Positions 48,403 to 59,140 of a stretch of 64,000 nucleotides of DNA are shown here, piece after piece. A model generated the notes under the pieces. It had not been told where the DNA came from. It saw only the letters and a list, made by a program, of their open reading frames with translations, and searched no databases. Source of the DNA: Cladobotryum mycophilum. Lineage: Eukaryota > Ascomycota > Sordariomycetes > Hypocreales > Hypocreaceae. How positions within the stretch are numbered: the stretch's first letter is position 1; every line of letters starts with the position of its first letter. The stretch spans positions 1,922,001 through 1,986,000 of the forward strand of contig JAVFKD010000004.1 of assembly GCA_036429605.1 (NCBI GenBank). Reading direction: 5' to 3'. A program made the translations under genes and the position numbers.

Positions 48403-49402
48403 TTATTTCTTGGCAGTCTCGGCCTCGGCCTTGTCCCTAGCACGCTTCTCACGGGCACCCTGGTATCTGGCGTTGCTTCGGGCAGCGCGCAGCTTGGTGT
48501 AGGCACCACCCTCAATGTTCTCAGGAAGCTCGCTCTTGCTGATCTCGCTGAAGCCAGTGGCAAAAGGAGTGATAGGGAGGGCGGCGGAGAGGGAAGAGAC
48601 CTTGTCAATCTTGGAGACGTCGGTCTTGGTGTCACCCTTCTTGGGAGCGTTGGACTTGCGGGGCAGCAGGATCAGGCGCTCCTTGTAGGCCTTGAGGCGG
48701 GCAACGTTGGCGGCGAGGCCCTCCTCGCTGAGGTTCTGTCGTCGGTAGTCAACGGAGATACCGATGGTGGGAGCAAGGGACTTGGAAATGCCAGCCTCCT
48801 ATAGCAAATATTCTTGTCAGATAACCCTTCCAAACCAATAATTTTTGTTTTTTTTTTCCACGCCCAAAGGAATTTCTCAAGTTTTCTTCAAGAAACCTCC
48901 CACGGGGTCTGGAATCAATTCAATTCGTACCTTGAGCTCAATGAGGGTGAAACCCCGGCCAGAGCGGGCCCGTCGGTTGTACTTGATGGTAGGGCATCGG
49001 ACAATAGGGCGAAGCTTGTCGACGGGTCTGGGAGCAAGAGCAGCAGCCTTGGCTTGACGAGCAACTCGTCTTGTGGCCTTCTTGCCGGGCTATTCCAAAA
49101 AGTCAATATCCAGCGCCAGTAAAGAATGTCCAGAATCTCTCCCAGAAAAAGAAAAAAGGTCCGCATACCTGGTCGAAGTGGGTGCGAACCCGTCGCTGCC
49201 AATCCTTGCGGAAATCTGTGGGAAGGGGTGTCAGTTCGCTCTGTTCTCGCTATCGTCGCTTCGGATTTCACAGGTGGTGGATTCTCACGGTTGTTGACGA
49301 GCTTCTGGTTGTGCTTGATCGCCTGCGCGGGGGAAAGAAAAACGGTCAGTAACAATGAAATTGACTATCGCAACGCATTTCATTCAGGGGATATCTCACC
49401 AT
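48403..49402 (-). CDS. RPL13: 60S ribosomal protein eL13 (L13)
   Basis: Five exons: 49402-49400 (ATG only), 49322-49289, 49215-49169, 49089-48931 and 48798-48403; 212 aa, all in phase. The start reads MAIKHNQKLVNNHFRKDWQR, followed by RVRTHFDQPGKKATRRVARQ, then RPIVRCPTIKYNRRARSGRG and GFTLIELKEAGISKSLAPTI. These blocks are diagnostic of eL13, a large-subunit protein of cytosolic ribosomes. The C-terminus is Ala/Lys/Glu-rich. Many introns near the 5' end and a one-codon first exon are typical for fungal ribosomal-protein genes. Divergent from the COX-assembly gene, with about 1.2 kb between the starts. Confidence 0.96.
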
Positions 49403-50632
49403 TGTGTCTACTTGCAATCAACCTGGGCTCCGATAGTCGTTGTTCAGAAGGCGTTGAAATTTCGGAGGATGAGGCTCGTCAAATTCGTCAAAGGGTTTTC
49501 GTGCCCTACAAGCGATACGTACCTGTGGGGGGTGTGCCCTGTCGCACACCAGAAAATCCAGATTTAAATCACGTGTAGATAGCGCTGATAAGCAGGGCTG
49601 ATGCCTCAGGCGCTAAGAAAGAGCTATAAAATTCCGCCGCTCAGCGCGCCTTTGATTTTTTATTTCCTTTCTTCTTCATACTTACCTTGTTCCGAATTCC
49701 CCAGCTCAAGAATTGGGGGTTTCAGTATGGAAGGCCTGCATTGCACAGCGCGGAGTCGTTCCTTGCTCTATTGTCCTTCGGGGCCATAGGGGGCGCAATT
49801 TTTGATTTTCAACTTTGGTTTTCATTATGCCCGTTGCTTTATGCAGCGTCATGAAGAAGACGATTTGTAGTAGGATATGAGGTTAGGTCTCGCAGTAACG
49901 TATGGTGATCTGCGTTTATGAATGAGGCCTGCCAGTGCTGGAGCTGCTGTGTGTTGTGTTCTCCGCAGCTTCGTTTGCGATAGCCAAGTTAGGTGCGGTG
50001 AAGCATCTGGTAGCAATTCAGACACGCGTTAAGGCTATGAGATGTTGTACCAGTCGGTTCTTGAGAGGTCTCGAGGCCGCAGATCAAACGACAGCTTCGT
50101 GCAGAAATCAAGCCTCTCTTGATCGCGGATTACTATTTTATCTATCGTACATCCATCTCTACAATGTTCTCGGAGGATTGGAGATTGAAATGTCAGTTGT
50201 GGCCTCTGGCGATCTAGAGTTTCAAAGAACTGCTCTTCTCAAGTTCACATATTCCTATAGTTCGCTGTCAAGATCAACATACATCAATTAACTAAAAATT
50301 TGCAAATTAATTCTCATCAACTACTTCACCAGCCATATCATGCTCATCAACATGTAAATAAATCTATTCAGCCTTCACAAAAAGAAAGGCTCCCAAGTTC
50401 CCGACCATATTCTTCCCCGGAATTACTCCGTACCAATCACGTTGTGCGAATTCCACTTCTCGTCGCAACGCCTGCAACCCCGAAAAATCTCACATTGGCG
50501 ATAATTTCCCAGCACCTCTAAACTCGCCCCTCCTCCATCGCCGTTATTCATCCCGCATAACCTGTCTCCTCACGCCAGACCCTTAGAGTCCTTTCTCTCT
50601 CCATATCCCTCTCTTCGTCTCTCACATACGCA
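49403..50632. other. Divergent intergenic region
   Basis: Promoters of eL13 and of the COX-assembly gene. A plus-strand frame at 49935-50291 (118 codons) has no support. Nothing else seen. Confidence 0.5.
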
Positions 50633-51474
50633 ATGGCATCCAGGATCGGTCCCCGGAGCGTCAAAGACGCTACCAGATTCACATCCACCATGCCCCACGC
50701 CACATCCAAATCCGCCAGCGCCTCAATCCCAAAACCATCATCCAGAATTCCCGGCGAGACCCCAGAACAGAGGGTCCGACGACTACGACAGGCACACTTG
50801 GCGGCCCAGAAGGCGCAAATCAGTCGGGCAGACAAGGTTATCGATGTCTCGAGGAGGTTTCTGGACGTAGCGCACAAGTGGACAGTAGGAGGCCTGGTCG
50901 TGTTCACTGGTACGTTTTGAGCTTTCACATGGAAGAGGAGAAGCAAAACATGTTACTAATTGAATGTTTCGTAGCCGTCGCCGGCGTGGTAAGCGTATAC
51001 TCGGTATGGGATATGCTCAGGTACAACCGCGCCCGCCGCGCCGAGTTCCTCGAAGCCCAGAAGACATACGAAGACGACGCCCTCTCCACAGCCCGTCTCG
51101 CCTACCTCAAGGGCGACGCCACAGAGGAACAAATCGACCTCGTCGAGGAAGCCAACCGAGAAGCCGAAGCAAAGGGCATCAAGCTCCCTCCCCTCCTATC
51201 ACCTCCCGAGCACCGCACGCATTTCGAGGAGCACGTCAAGCCCGCGTTTGAGAGCAAAAAGAGCGCAGATGGGCAGGGCAAGGGCATACTTGGCATATTC
51301 TTCGGGGGCGATAAGAGCAGCAGCACAGAAGCCGCTGTCAGCTCCGTACAAGACGCAACCAAGGACGCTTGGGAAAAGGAAAAGGAAAACCAGAGGAATG
51401 GAGGTAGCCTAGATCAACTCGGGCTGGAAACTGGGAGCTCTGGACAGCCACCAGCAAAGAAGGGCTGGTGGTAA
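50633..51474 (+). CDS. Cytochrome c oxidase assembly protein (COX14-type)
   Basis: Exons 50633-50909 and 50975-51474 with a 65-nt intron; 258 aa in phase. The N-terminus (MASRIGPRSVKDATRF, then Ser/Lys-rich) looks like a mitochondrial targeting region. A basic helix (PEQRVRRLRQAHLAAQKAQI) and RADKVIDVSRRFLDVAHKW precede a single membrane span (VGGLVVFTAVAGVVSVYSVW), followed by DMLRYNRARRAEF. This order matches the fungal family annotated as cytochrome oxidase c assembly (COX14 Pfam family). The long, charged C-terminal half (GDATEEQIDLVEEANREAEA and onward) is low in structure. Role inferred: inner-membrane factor in Cox1 translation or complex IV assembly. I am sure of the gene, less of the exact subfamily. 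Confidence 0.85.
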
Positions 51475-52245
51475 AAAATAAAAATAAAAATATTATCACA
51501 AAAAAATAACAATTCCAAAATTGGATGGTTTGGGTTAGGTTGGAAGGCAGACGGACATGTATCATACTCCGTGTAGATGGGTTGTGCATTAGATGGAGTT
51601 GGGAGTCATTTGTTGTATGATCAACCAGGGGATACATCCCAACTACTATATATATCATACCTTAGCTTAGTGCTCTATGATGATGATTCAATGGAGTTGC
51701 TCAAAGCAATAAAATTCTTCTGGGCAGTGCCCGCTATATCTGTGTCGACAGTGTTATACAAAGTAAAGTCCCGTGTCGTATGTGTATACTCAATAGTACA
51801 AAGCAAACCGCTTGCCCAGTGAACGCTTCCTCTTGATGACCAGTCCCAGTTCCTATCAAAACATACCAATAATAATAGTAGTAATAATGAATGAGCCTTA
51901 AAACTCGCGCTCGTATAACGCCCTGTTGTGTCATGGCGAAAAGAAAAATCAACCCGATGCCCTCGAATTCCATAAACAAACAATGCTCCTCTCCTTGCGC
52001 CAAAAATTGTTTCCCACGCCCTTGAGTTCTTTGATTTTCTTCTGCCACGGATTGATAGCCGGTGCTGGCCTGATTGGTAAAGAAGTATCTATGCCAGGAG
52101 AAGGTGGCCCTTGGGGTTCCGTTGGTGCCAGTTTGCGTACCGCCAGTTTTCGCTGCCGTCGCGTTTGTGCCCAGTTCAGCGGTCTGACCGCAACATCCCA
52201 TAGCTCCTTATCTACCTTTGCATCAATGAGTTTGGTATTCCCGTT
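51475..52245. other. Convergent 3' intergenic region
   Basis: 3' flanks of the COX-assembly gene and the 291-aa gene. A minus-strand frame at 51734-52201 is low-complexity (Tyr-rich from TAA/TAG-type repeats) and not supported. Confidence 0.5.
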
Positions 52246-53196
52246 CTATGAGATGATGATGTGATTAAAGTGACCCGGGACCTTGAGCCTGCATTTCTCA
52301 CAGTCCGCCCGGTATCCTATACTGAAGCTCCTCTTCATACCCGGTTGCCACGTCCAGCTGTTGATGGTATGCTTACTCCGGATGTGACCTCTTCGAGCGG
52401 GGCTGGGCGACGACGACTCGGCATCAGGATCAATTTCCTGTTCTTGGGTGGGCGACTCAATGTCCATCATGGCATTAGGATGATCCATGGTACGTTGTGG
52501 GGTCGTCAGAAGAGAATCATCTGACATCATGCTCATGTTATTGTCATCAAGCATCATGTTCAGAGAGCCAAGTCCTGGGCCTAACGCGGGACCATCCTCC
52601 GAGATCGGGGAGGGAAGCCTTCGGTTGTTCTGCACAGCTTGCCAGTCGGCAACATTAGACATTGCCCGTGGCACATATTGGTCCTCTGAAAAGCCTGATG
52701 GGTGATGGCCCAGATTGACGACACCGCTCAGGTTTGATAGAGTAGGTCCGGGCCCGGCCCATTCACATTGCTGACCTCGGACTTGCGCAGCGAAACTGGG
52801 CTGGATCGGTGTTGGCATGCGTCCAGTCATATTGAGACCTGCCTGCTCGGAAGGGTGCAGGCAGCCGTCGGTATTGAAAGACGAGTCCATCATATCCATC
52901 TCAACGCCCTGCTGGTGATTATGTCCGTCTGCATCGGAATTGAAAGATGGCAGAGGCTGCCATTGTTCGGCCGATCTTGGAGAGGTTCGGAGGGGAAGGC
53001 ATTGTATACGTTTCTAAATAGGGCGTCAGTTATCATGATCATAGTGTTGATAATAATAATAAATAATAATAAAAAGCATTGAGCTCACGTTTCGGTGCTC
53101 TCCAAAGCCCATAGAGCTAGGATCATCCTCGCCGTCCCGGTATCGTTTCCTGCCAGGGTCTGACATGACGTCGACGTAATTTTGTGTCGCAAACAT
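52246..53196 (-). CDS. Uncharacterised protein with conserved DCEKCR C-terminus
   Basis: Exon 1 is 53196-53089 (MFATQNYVDVMSDPGRKRYR), a 75-nt intron (GTGAGC...CTGAC...TAG) follows, and exon 2 is 53013-52246; 291 aa in phase. Exon 1 resembles a nuclear-localisation context (GRKRYRDGEDDPSSM). The middle is rich in Met, Asp, Ser and Pro (SLNMMLDDNNMSMMSDDS) and probably disordered. The last 40 residues are ordered: WTWQPGMKRSFSIGYRADCE followed by KCRLKVPGHFNHI, with a CxxC pair that could bind metal. I recognise no named family. A regulator-like, nuclear role is only a guess. A longer in-frame start at 53352 exists but adds repeat-like residues. The 5' flank contains long simple repeats. Confidence 0.75.
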
Positions 53197-55364
53197 ATTG
53201 GCAGCTTGTAAAATAGCTGTGGCTAAGCGAAAGTATGATATGCAGAGAGCAGAGATGATGTGTTGGTGGAGAAATGCTGAGCTGCGAGTGTCCAACAAGA
53301 TAAAATGGGGAGAGGCGGGCAAACAGGCGGGAAGACTGTCTCTCTCTCTCACGCACTCTGTGTCCCTCTCTTTGTTGTTGCTTTTTATTGTCTGTAGCTT
53401 CTCCTGTATAATGTGGAGTGTGGTGTGTAGGATGTGCCAATGGCAGCAGTGGCTATCTTGTCGAAGGATGAAGGTGGGTAATCGTTGCTTCTTCTACTTG
53501 CAATATATCGAGTCTGCCTTTCTGCCTATTGTCGCTCTGAAGACTGGTGGCTTCGGGAGGGAGGCTCAGCTGAGGCAGCTCGGCGTGTTCGAAGGTTGGT
53601 CGGCAGGCTATCCGTTCTTGCTGCTGCTGCTGCTGCTGCTGCTGCGTGCTGTGAAGGTGCGTGCGTCGTGAGGGGAAGCGCTCTCGGTTCCAGGGTTCCA
53701 GGTAGGTTTGCTCGCCACCAACACGACCCTATTGCCTATCTATAGTAAGACCCGAGACAGACAGACACGGAGATCTTTACCAAAGAGGCGGAAAAAAGAT
53801 GGACTGAAATTCACGCCGGGAGAGAGTGAGACGGTGAAAATCGTACGGTGGCACTGTAATGCGAGACAAGAATAACAGGAAAATAAAATAAAAATACAAC
53901 ACGACACAGCACAGAGAGGCGATTGTAGGAACGAGATGGCTGGTAAAAGAAAAGCTAGGAGGGTCGGGTGTCTATCGGTTTTTATGTTTGGTGATGATGG
54001 ATGCACCAGTAACAAACGGAACGACTACAAGAAGAAAAGGGTGACTGAATTGCCATTCAAGGGGTATAAAACAGTAGTAATAATAGTAGTAATAATAAAG
54101 AAACGTAACACAATAAGAAATTTGAATGAAGGCAACCCTCTTTTGGAATTGTCAAGAATTCTCTAAAGTGAATATGGCCACCTACATCCGGTAACAAGGG
54201 AGAGAGCGTGTGGTGAGAGTGGAGAGTTGGATGGGCGAGAGGGAGGCTTGAGAGGGAGGCTTGAGAGGGTTGGGAGGAGAGACCACCCGCTGTAAGTGAA
54301 TGCATTGCAGTGGGAGGATGTGGTGTGGTTCGGGTATCAGTGCCCCACGATTACAGAGCCCTGGGGCACTCGAGTCCCAGCATCCGGTGCTACTCCAGCC
54401 CACTAAAGTCCATACGACGGCACCACCGACTGGTCGTCAGCAAGAGAGCAAGCAAGCCACCATGGATTTCGGAGGGAGGGCATCTCCGTTCCAGCGCTTT
54501 GACAATCATCAGGCATTCTTATTGAGGTGGGCAAAAAGACGGTAAACAATACGGAGTTTTTATCTTTCCAACAAACAAATTGATTCCTACCTATTCCCTC
54601 CGTACTTGGCTATTTTACCAAGGCGAGAGAGCCATTGAACTCAATGCCCGTCTAGATTTAGTGTGCCATCACCGACCACTTGTTTCAGCGTTGCATCACT
54701 AACAACCATCTCAATCGACTGGCTTCCGACTGGCTGTTTAAGAATTGTGGCCAAAACGTCCATTCCTGTTGTTGTCATGGCGCCACCGCTTTCAAGCTTA
54801 AAACTCGCTAGCCTTTCGGATGGCAGCTCTGAACGATGGGGAGAGAATCACCAATGCAGCTGATCAGCAAAGGGAACCATTTTAGCCAGCCATCCTTATC
54901 TGAGCAAGGGTAAGTCAGTCAGTTGGTCAGTCGGTCGGTCGGAATTTCAATGTCAAGAACCATGGCATTGCTTCGTAAGCGTCATCAGAAATGGCCACAG
55001 GCATCAATGGCATGAGGACGATGTTCTGTTGGCGGCTGAGACGTGCTCTGCTGAGCCAATGCCAGGCATGCGTCATGTTATCTCTGGGGAAACTGAGTGA
55101 GTGTTGACATTTGACATTTGACAGGTTGAGGCTCATCCTTCCTTGCATCCAATAAAAATGGCCAATTGATTAAGTACTAAAGTCGTCAGTAAAAAAAATA
55201 AAGTGGGTGGGTGAGTCAATCAATCACGGCTGGCAATCAATTCTCTCTTCCCTTGCCTTCTCCAGAGTCTTCCCCCTCCCTTTATCGAGATTCTGAAATG
55301 AATAATCAAAAATCAATGAGTATAAATGGCAAAAAGAGAAGGAATAACTCCTTCAATTGCTGAA
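53197..55364. other. Intergenic region upstream of the 291-aa gene
   Basis: About 2.2 kb, mostly promoter or leader of the minus-strand gene. It has CTG, TAA and AGG-type simple repeats; no second gene could be supported. Confidence 0.5.
53619..53645. repeat. CTG trinucleotide repeat
   Basis: About nine CTG units upstream of the 291-aa gene, outside its coding part. Confidence 0.85.
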
Positions 55365-55438
55365 CTCCCCCAGGAAGGCTCGAACTTCCAACCTCCTGAT
55401 TAACAGTCAGACGCGCTAGCCAATTGCGCCATGGAGGA
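55365..55438 (-). tRNA. tRNA-Asn (GTT), copy 2
   Basis: 74 nt on the minus strand, no intron. The acceptor stem TCCTCCA/TGGGGGA pairs fully (one G-U), the D-arm is GGCGCAATTGGCTAGCGC, the anticodon is GTT in CTGTTAA, the T-arm is GGAAG-TTCGAGC-CTTCC, and the discriminator is G. Apart from one missing G it is identical to the copy at 36748-36820. Confidence 0.95.
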
Positions 55439-56603
55439 TAAGCTTCTTGTTGAGGAAAGCACAATGAAATAAGCTATATACAGGGTTTCTCAGATGGCAG
55501 TTGCCTTTGTCAGAGGCCAAAAAGTGGGATGGAGATGCAGGGAAAGACCAACCTGCCCCACCACTGCGGACCATCGGAATGGCATCATTGAAAATCTTCA
55601 AAAAGCTCCATTTGTTTGTAGGACCGTGGTCACTTTGTACGGTGAGAAGAGCAAAATAAGCAGTTTACACACACGTACCTTTTTGTCCAGCTAATTGCCT
55701 CAATTGGTTATAGGTCTTGCCTTTTTCGAACTGAGCCGTCTCCTGCAGCATCCTGCTTCCGTTCATGCATCTCTGCCTCCAACGTAGTTCACATGTTATT
55801 CTGTCCTCATATGATTGGAAGACGACCCAACTGCATTATCTCGAGTGTATGCCCGACAACGCCACATTGTCCAACCGCAAGCTACTAATTTGAATATGTG
55901 TTCTGAATTGACAAGGAGTTTACATCTGGCATCACTTGTTTGGAAAAGAAAAGAAAAGAAAGGCGCAGGTTTGCTTCGATCTACAGGGTAGGTCTAAAGG
56001 CGTCGAATCAGGACCTGTCTATTTCAAAAGCATAATATTCCTCTCCATTAAAACATCATATAGCATCAGTTGGCTTCGTGATTTCCAAACAGCAGCCTAC
56101 CATCCACTGTAGGTCCCTTCCAAGTATCATCTTCACGTCAATGACAATCCAACCCAACTTGAGAAGGCCCCGTTGAACTCGCAGATTTCCATCTAAACCC
56201 ATTGGTCGTACTTCTGCCAACACTAGAAACACTACTGTATGGTGGACATCCCGCATTCTCGCCGGCTCCGAAGCTAGGCCGGTGTTGTGAAATTTTGGCA
56301 GCAGAGTCAGTGTAACCCAGGAGCTCAGGGGGCAATCTGACTCATTAAAGCGCATCATAATTCCGACTTCGAAAGCTCAATTCCTATAAAGAATTCGAGG
56401 TTATTTGGTCTACCTGGTAGTTTTCTCTCCAGCATCAAACCACCCAAACTCAACTCGAGATACCTGCATCTGCATCTACAGCGGTACATTCATTCTTCAT
56501 CTCAAAAGGTGGCATTAAGACGGATCCAAACACCCCGCCATCCCACATTCACCGCCTCAATTTTCTTAATCTTTTATTCTGAAAAGACAGATTTACAGTC
56601 AAG
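55439..56603. other. Upstream region of DAHP synthase
   Basis: About 1.2 kb with the DAHP synthase promoter, including the TGACTCA site at 56338-56344. No gene. Confidence 0.55.
56338..56344. promoter_or_regulatory. TGACTCA site (CPC1/GCN4-type)
   Basis: A perfect, palindrome-like TGACTCA lies 260 bp upstream of the DAHP synthase ATG; a related GAGTCA is 30 bp further upstream. This is the binding site of the bZIP factor of cross-pathway amino acid control, which is known to act on aromatic amino acid genes. Confidence 0.6.
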
Positions 56604-58056
56604 ATGCCTGGAATTGACGTCAGCATCACAGCGGACGATACCAGAGGTTAGTGATTAAGATGAGAAACAAAGCATGAATGAACAATTGCACCGCTTCATG
56701 TGGGATCATGCACTTGGAGACATTGCGTACAGATCAATTGAGTCGTGGTTTCAGCCATCGTGTGCATGCCAGAATTACCCCTCCAAAGCCCCTCCATGCG
56801 CGTTTGGTGTCCACAAGAACATCTCATTACGTATGCATTGAACCTACATTTGCAATCTCAACCATGGACATCGAATCAAATACAGCAAAAAATGTAATAC
56901 TGACAATGCTTCACAGTCCTCGGTCAGGATCCCTTGATCCCACCAGCTCTGCTCATCTCTGAGATCCCCATCACTAACGATGCCCTCAACACTGTGCTCA
57001 AGGGCCGAAGTGATGCTGAAAACATTATCATGGGCCGCAGCGACCGTCTGCTGGTCGTTGTCGGACCCTGCTCAATCCACGACCCAGAGGCTGCCCACGA
57101 GTATGCGAGCCGTCTGAAAGTGCTGTCAGACAAGCTCTCAGACGACCTCTGCATCATCATGCGTGCTTACCTGGAGAAGCCACGTACCACCGTCGGCTGG
57201 AAGGGTCTCATCAATGACCCTGATATCGATTCATCCTTCCAGATCAACAAGGGCCTCCGCGTCTCTCGAAAGCTATTTGTCGACCTTAACTCCCGGGGCA
57301 TGCCCATTGCCAGTGAAATGCTGGATACCATCTCCCCACAGTTCTTGGCCGACTGCATCTCCGTAGGTGCCATTGGTGCTCGTACAACCGAATCTCAGCT
57401 CCACCGTGAACTTGCCTCAGGACTGTCTTTCCCCATTGGTTTCAAGAATGGAACTGATGGAAACCTTGGTGTGGCCATTGACGCCATTGGCGCCGCTGCG
57501 TCAAGACATCACTTCATGGGAGTCACCAAGCAGGGTCTGGCTGCTATTACACGAACCAAGGGTAACGAGCATGGCTTCGTGATCCTCCGTGGCGGAACCA
57601 AGGGCCCCAACTTTGACAAGGAGAGTGTTCAGGCAGCCAAGAAGCAGCTCAAGGACAAGGGCCAGAAGCTTGCCATCATGGTTGACTGCTCCCACGGTAA
57701 GAATTGCGGGCATATGACTTACGGTAGCGGCACTAACAGGTTACGCAGGCAACTCTCAAAAGAACCACAACAACCAGCCCAAGGTTGCTCAAGTCATCGC
57801 TGATCAACTCAAGGAGGGTGAGCGAGCCATCGTTGGTGTCATGATCGAGTCCAACATCAACGAGGGCAACCAAAAGGTCCCCTCCGAGGGTCCTGCTGGC
57901 CTTAAACACGGCGTCAGCATCACGGATGCTTGCATCAACTGGGACAACACAGTTACTGTTCTGGAAGATCTCGCCGCTGCGGTCCGCGCCCGAAGAGAGC
58001 TCACCGGCACCTCACCTCATGAGGAAGCCGCTGTCACTACAATTGAAGAGGAGTAA
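56604..58056 (+). CDS. 3-deoxy-D-arabino-heptulosonate 7-phosphate (DAHP) synthase
   Basis: Exons 56604-56646, 56917-57696 and 57749-58056; 376 aa in phase; intron 1 is 270 nt. This type I (AroG-like) enzyme joins phosphoenolpyruvate and erythrose 4-phosphate, the first step of the shikimate pathway. Visible active-site blocks are GPCSIHDP (about 64-71, metal Cys), AYLEKPRTTVGWKG, GARTTESQLHRELASGLSFP, GFKNGTDG (PEP Lys), CSHGN (metal His), MIESNINEGNQ and TDACINW. Wording such as PLIPPALL, DLCIIMR and GVAIDA looks closer to yeast Aro3 (Phe-inhibited) than Aro4, but I would not fix the isozyme without alignment. The short first exon MPGIDVSITADDTR replaces the usual longer leader. A TGACTCA site upstream suggests amino-acid-starvation control. 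Confidence 0.95.
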
Positions 58057-58368
58057 AGGACTGTCTGCTGAGTATAGGAAAGAGAGAGAAGAAGAAAAAG
58101 GAGAGAAGGGGTTGTTAGAGTTGGTAATTGGGTGGATTTAGTTTTTTGGATATGGGATTGCAATCGGCGCATTGGAGGAATCCCAAAAAAGGTTGACGTC
58201 AAAAAGGAGAGCCCACATTTGCGCAAGGATGAATGAAGCCTTCGAGAGGCACTTGTTGTATGTGAGATGTGGATTTGGGCTGAAGATATATACCCATAGT
58301 GGCCATGTACGCCTTGAATCCCAAACGCCGTATTATCATTAAACCCTTTACCAGACAAGCCAAATGCA
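58057..58368. other. Convergent 3' intergenic region
   Basis: A purine-rich 3' flank of DAHP synthase and the 3' flank of the 146-aa gene. Nothing else seen. Confidence 0.6.
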
Positions 58369-58885
58369 TTACCTGCCCCCGACTGGTGCATAGATGCCAC
58401 CCTGTCTCCCAATAGCTCTTGCATCCCGGTATTCCACGGCCCGCTTGAATGCTGCCCATCCCAATAGTCCCGTAGTTCCAAAGATGAAGCCCCATACGAT
58501 AATCTTGTCTTTGTTGCTATCGCGCTTGAAGCACATGGTGGAGACGTCCCCCTCCTTGGCGTTCTTGCAAAAGTCAATGCCCTGGCTGAGACAGAATGCC
58601 TTGGTGCATTCGTTACACGAGGTGGATGCGGATCGCGGGGCATGCTCGACGATATGGACAGGCAGAGATCGACGAATCTGGTGTTCTGGTCCTAGAGGGA
58701 TGATGGTGCTGTTCTTGAAGCAGGTGCATTTGCAGAAAGTCGGGGCTGTTGGTCATCATCGTCAGTGGCTCTGGTCGCAACGAGATTGAGAAGATGGGAG
58801 CCGGGGGAAGAATTGGCATACCAGATGCTGAGGCGAAAGCTACCAGAGCTGCTAACAGTAATAGTAGAAAATGTATTCGCGCCAT
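58369..58885 (-). CDS. Small 8-Cys single-span membrane protein
   Basis: Exons 58885-58822 and 58745-58369 with a 76-nt intron (GTATGC...AACAG); 146 aa in phase. Exon 1 is a clean signal peptide (MARIHFLLLLLAALVAFASA). The mature part starts with FCKCTCFKNSTIIPLGP and holds eight cysteines in FCKCTCF, SCNECTKAFC, DFC and MCF. An N-glycosylation sequon (NST) lies in the first block. After DSNKDK comes one membrane span (IIVWGFIFGTTGLLGWAAF), then a basic, short tail. The topology is type I in the secretory pathway. I do not recognise a named family; the Cys spacing does not match CFEM as I know it. The gene is divergent from mL50 with 255 bp between ATGs. Confidence 0.85.
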
Positions 58886-59140
58886 GGCGATTGCGGCTAC
58901 CGTATTGGCATTGACTTGCAGATGCCAGCAGTTCTGGTTGTTTTGGTTGATGCAGGTGTCGAGATAGGCGACAGGTGACAGGCCTGTGATTGTAGGCGTT
59001 GGAGGACCCGCTTCAGCCTGCTGCGCTCTGGTTGGTCAACTGCCACCCAAATCCCTGTCCACGTCGAAAAGTTGAGAGCTTCATCCAAACCACCATCCCA
59101 CTTCTGGTCTTTGACGGCCACGAATTGACATTACAGACAC
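58886..59140. promoter_or_regulatory. Shared divergent promoter, membrane protein and mL50
   Basis: 255 bp between two outward-reading start codons. Both promoters must lie here; no TATA box seen. Confidence 0.55.

Noticed and set aside
51734..52201. 155-codon minus-strand frame with a Tyr run
   Set aside because: The run comes from a TAA/TAG-type simple repeat in the 3' flank of the 291-aa gene.
58017..58643. 208-codon minus-strand frame
   Set aside because: Out-of-frame reading of exon 2 of the 146-aa membrane protein.
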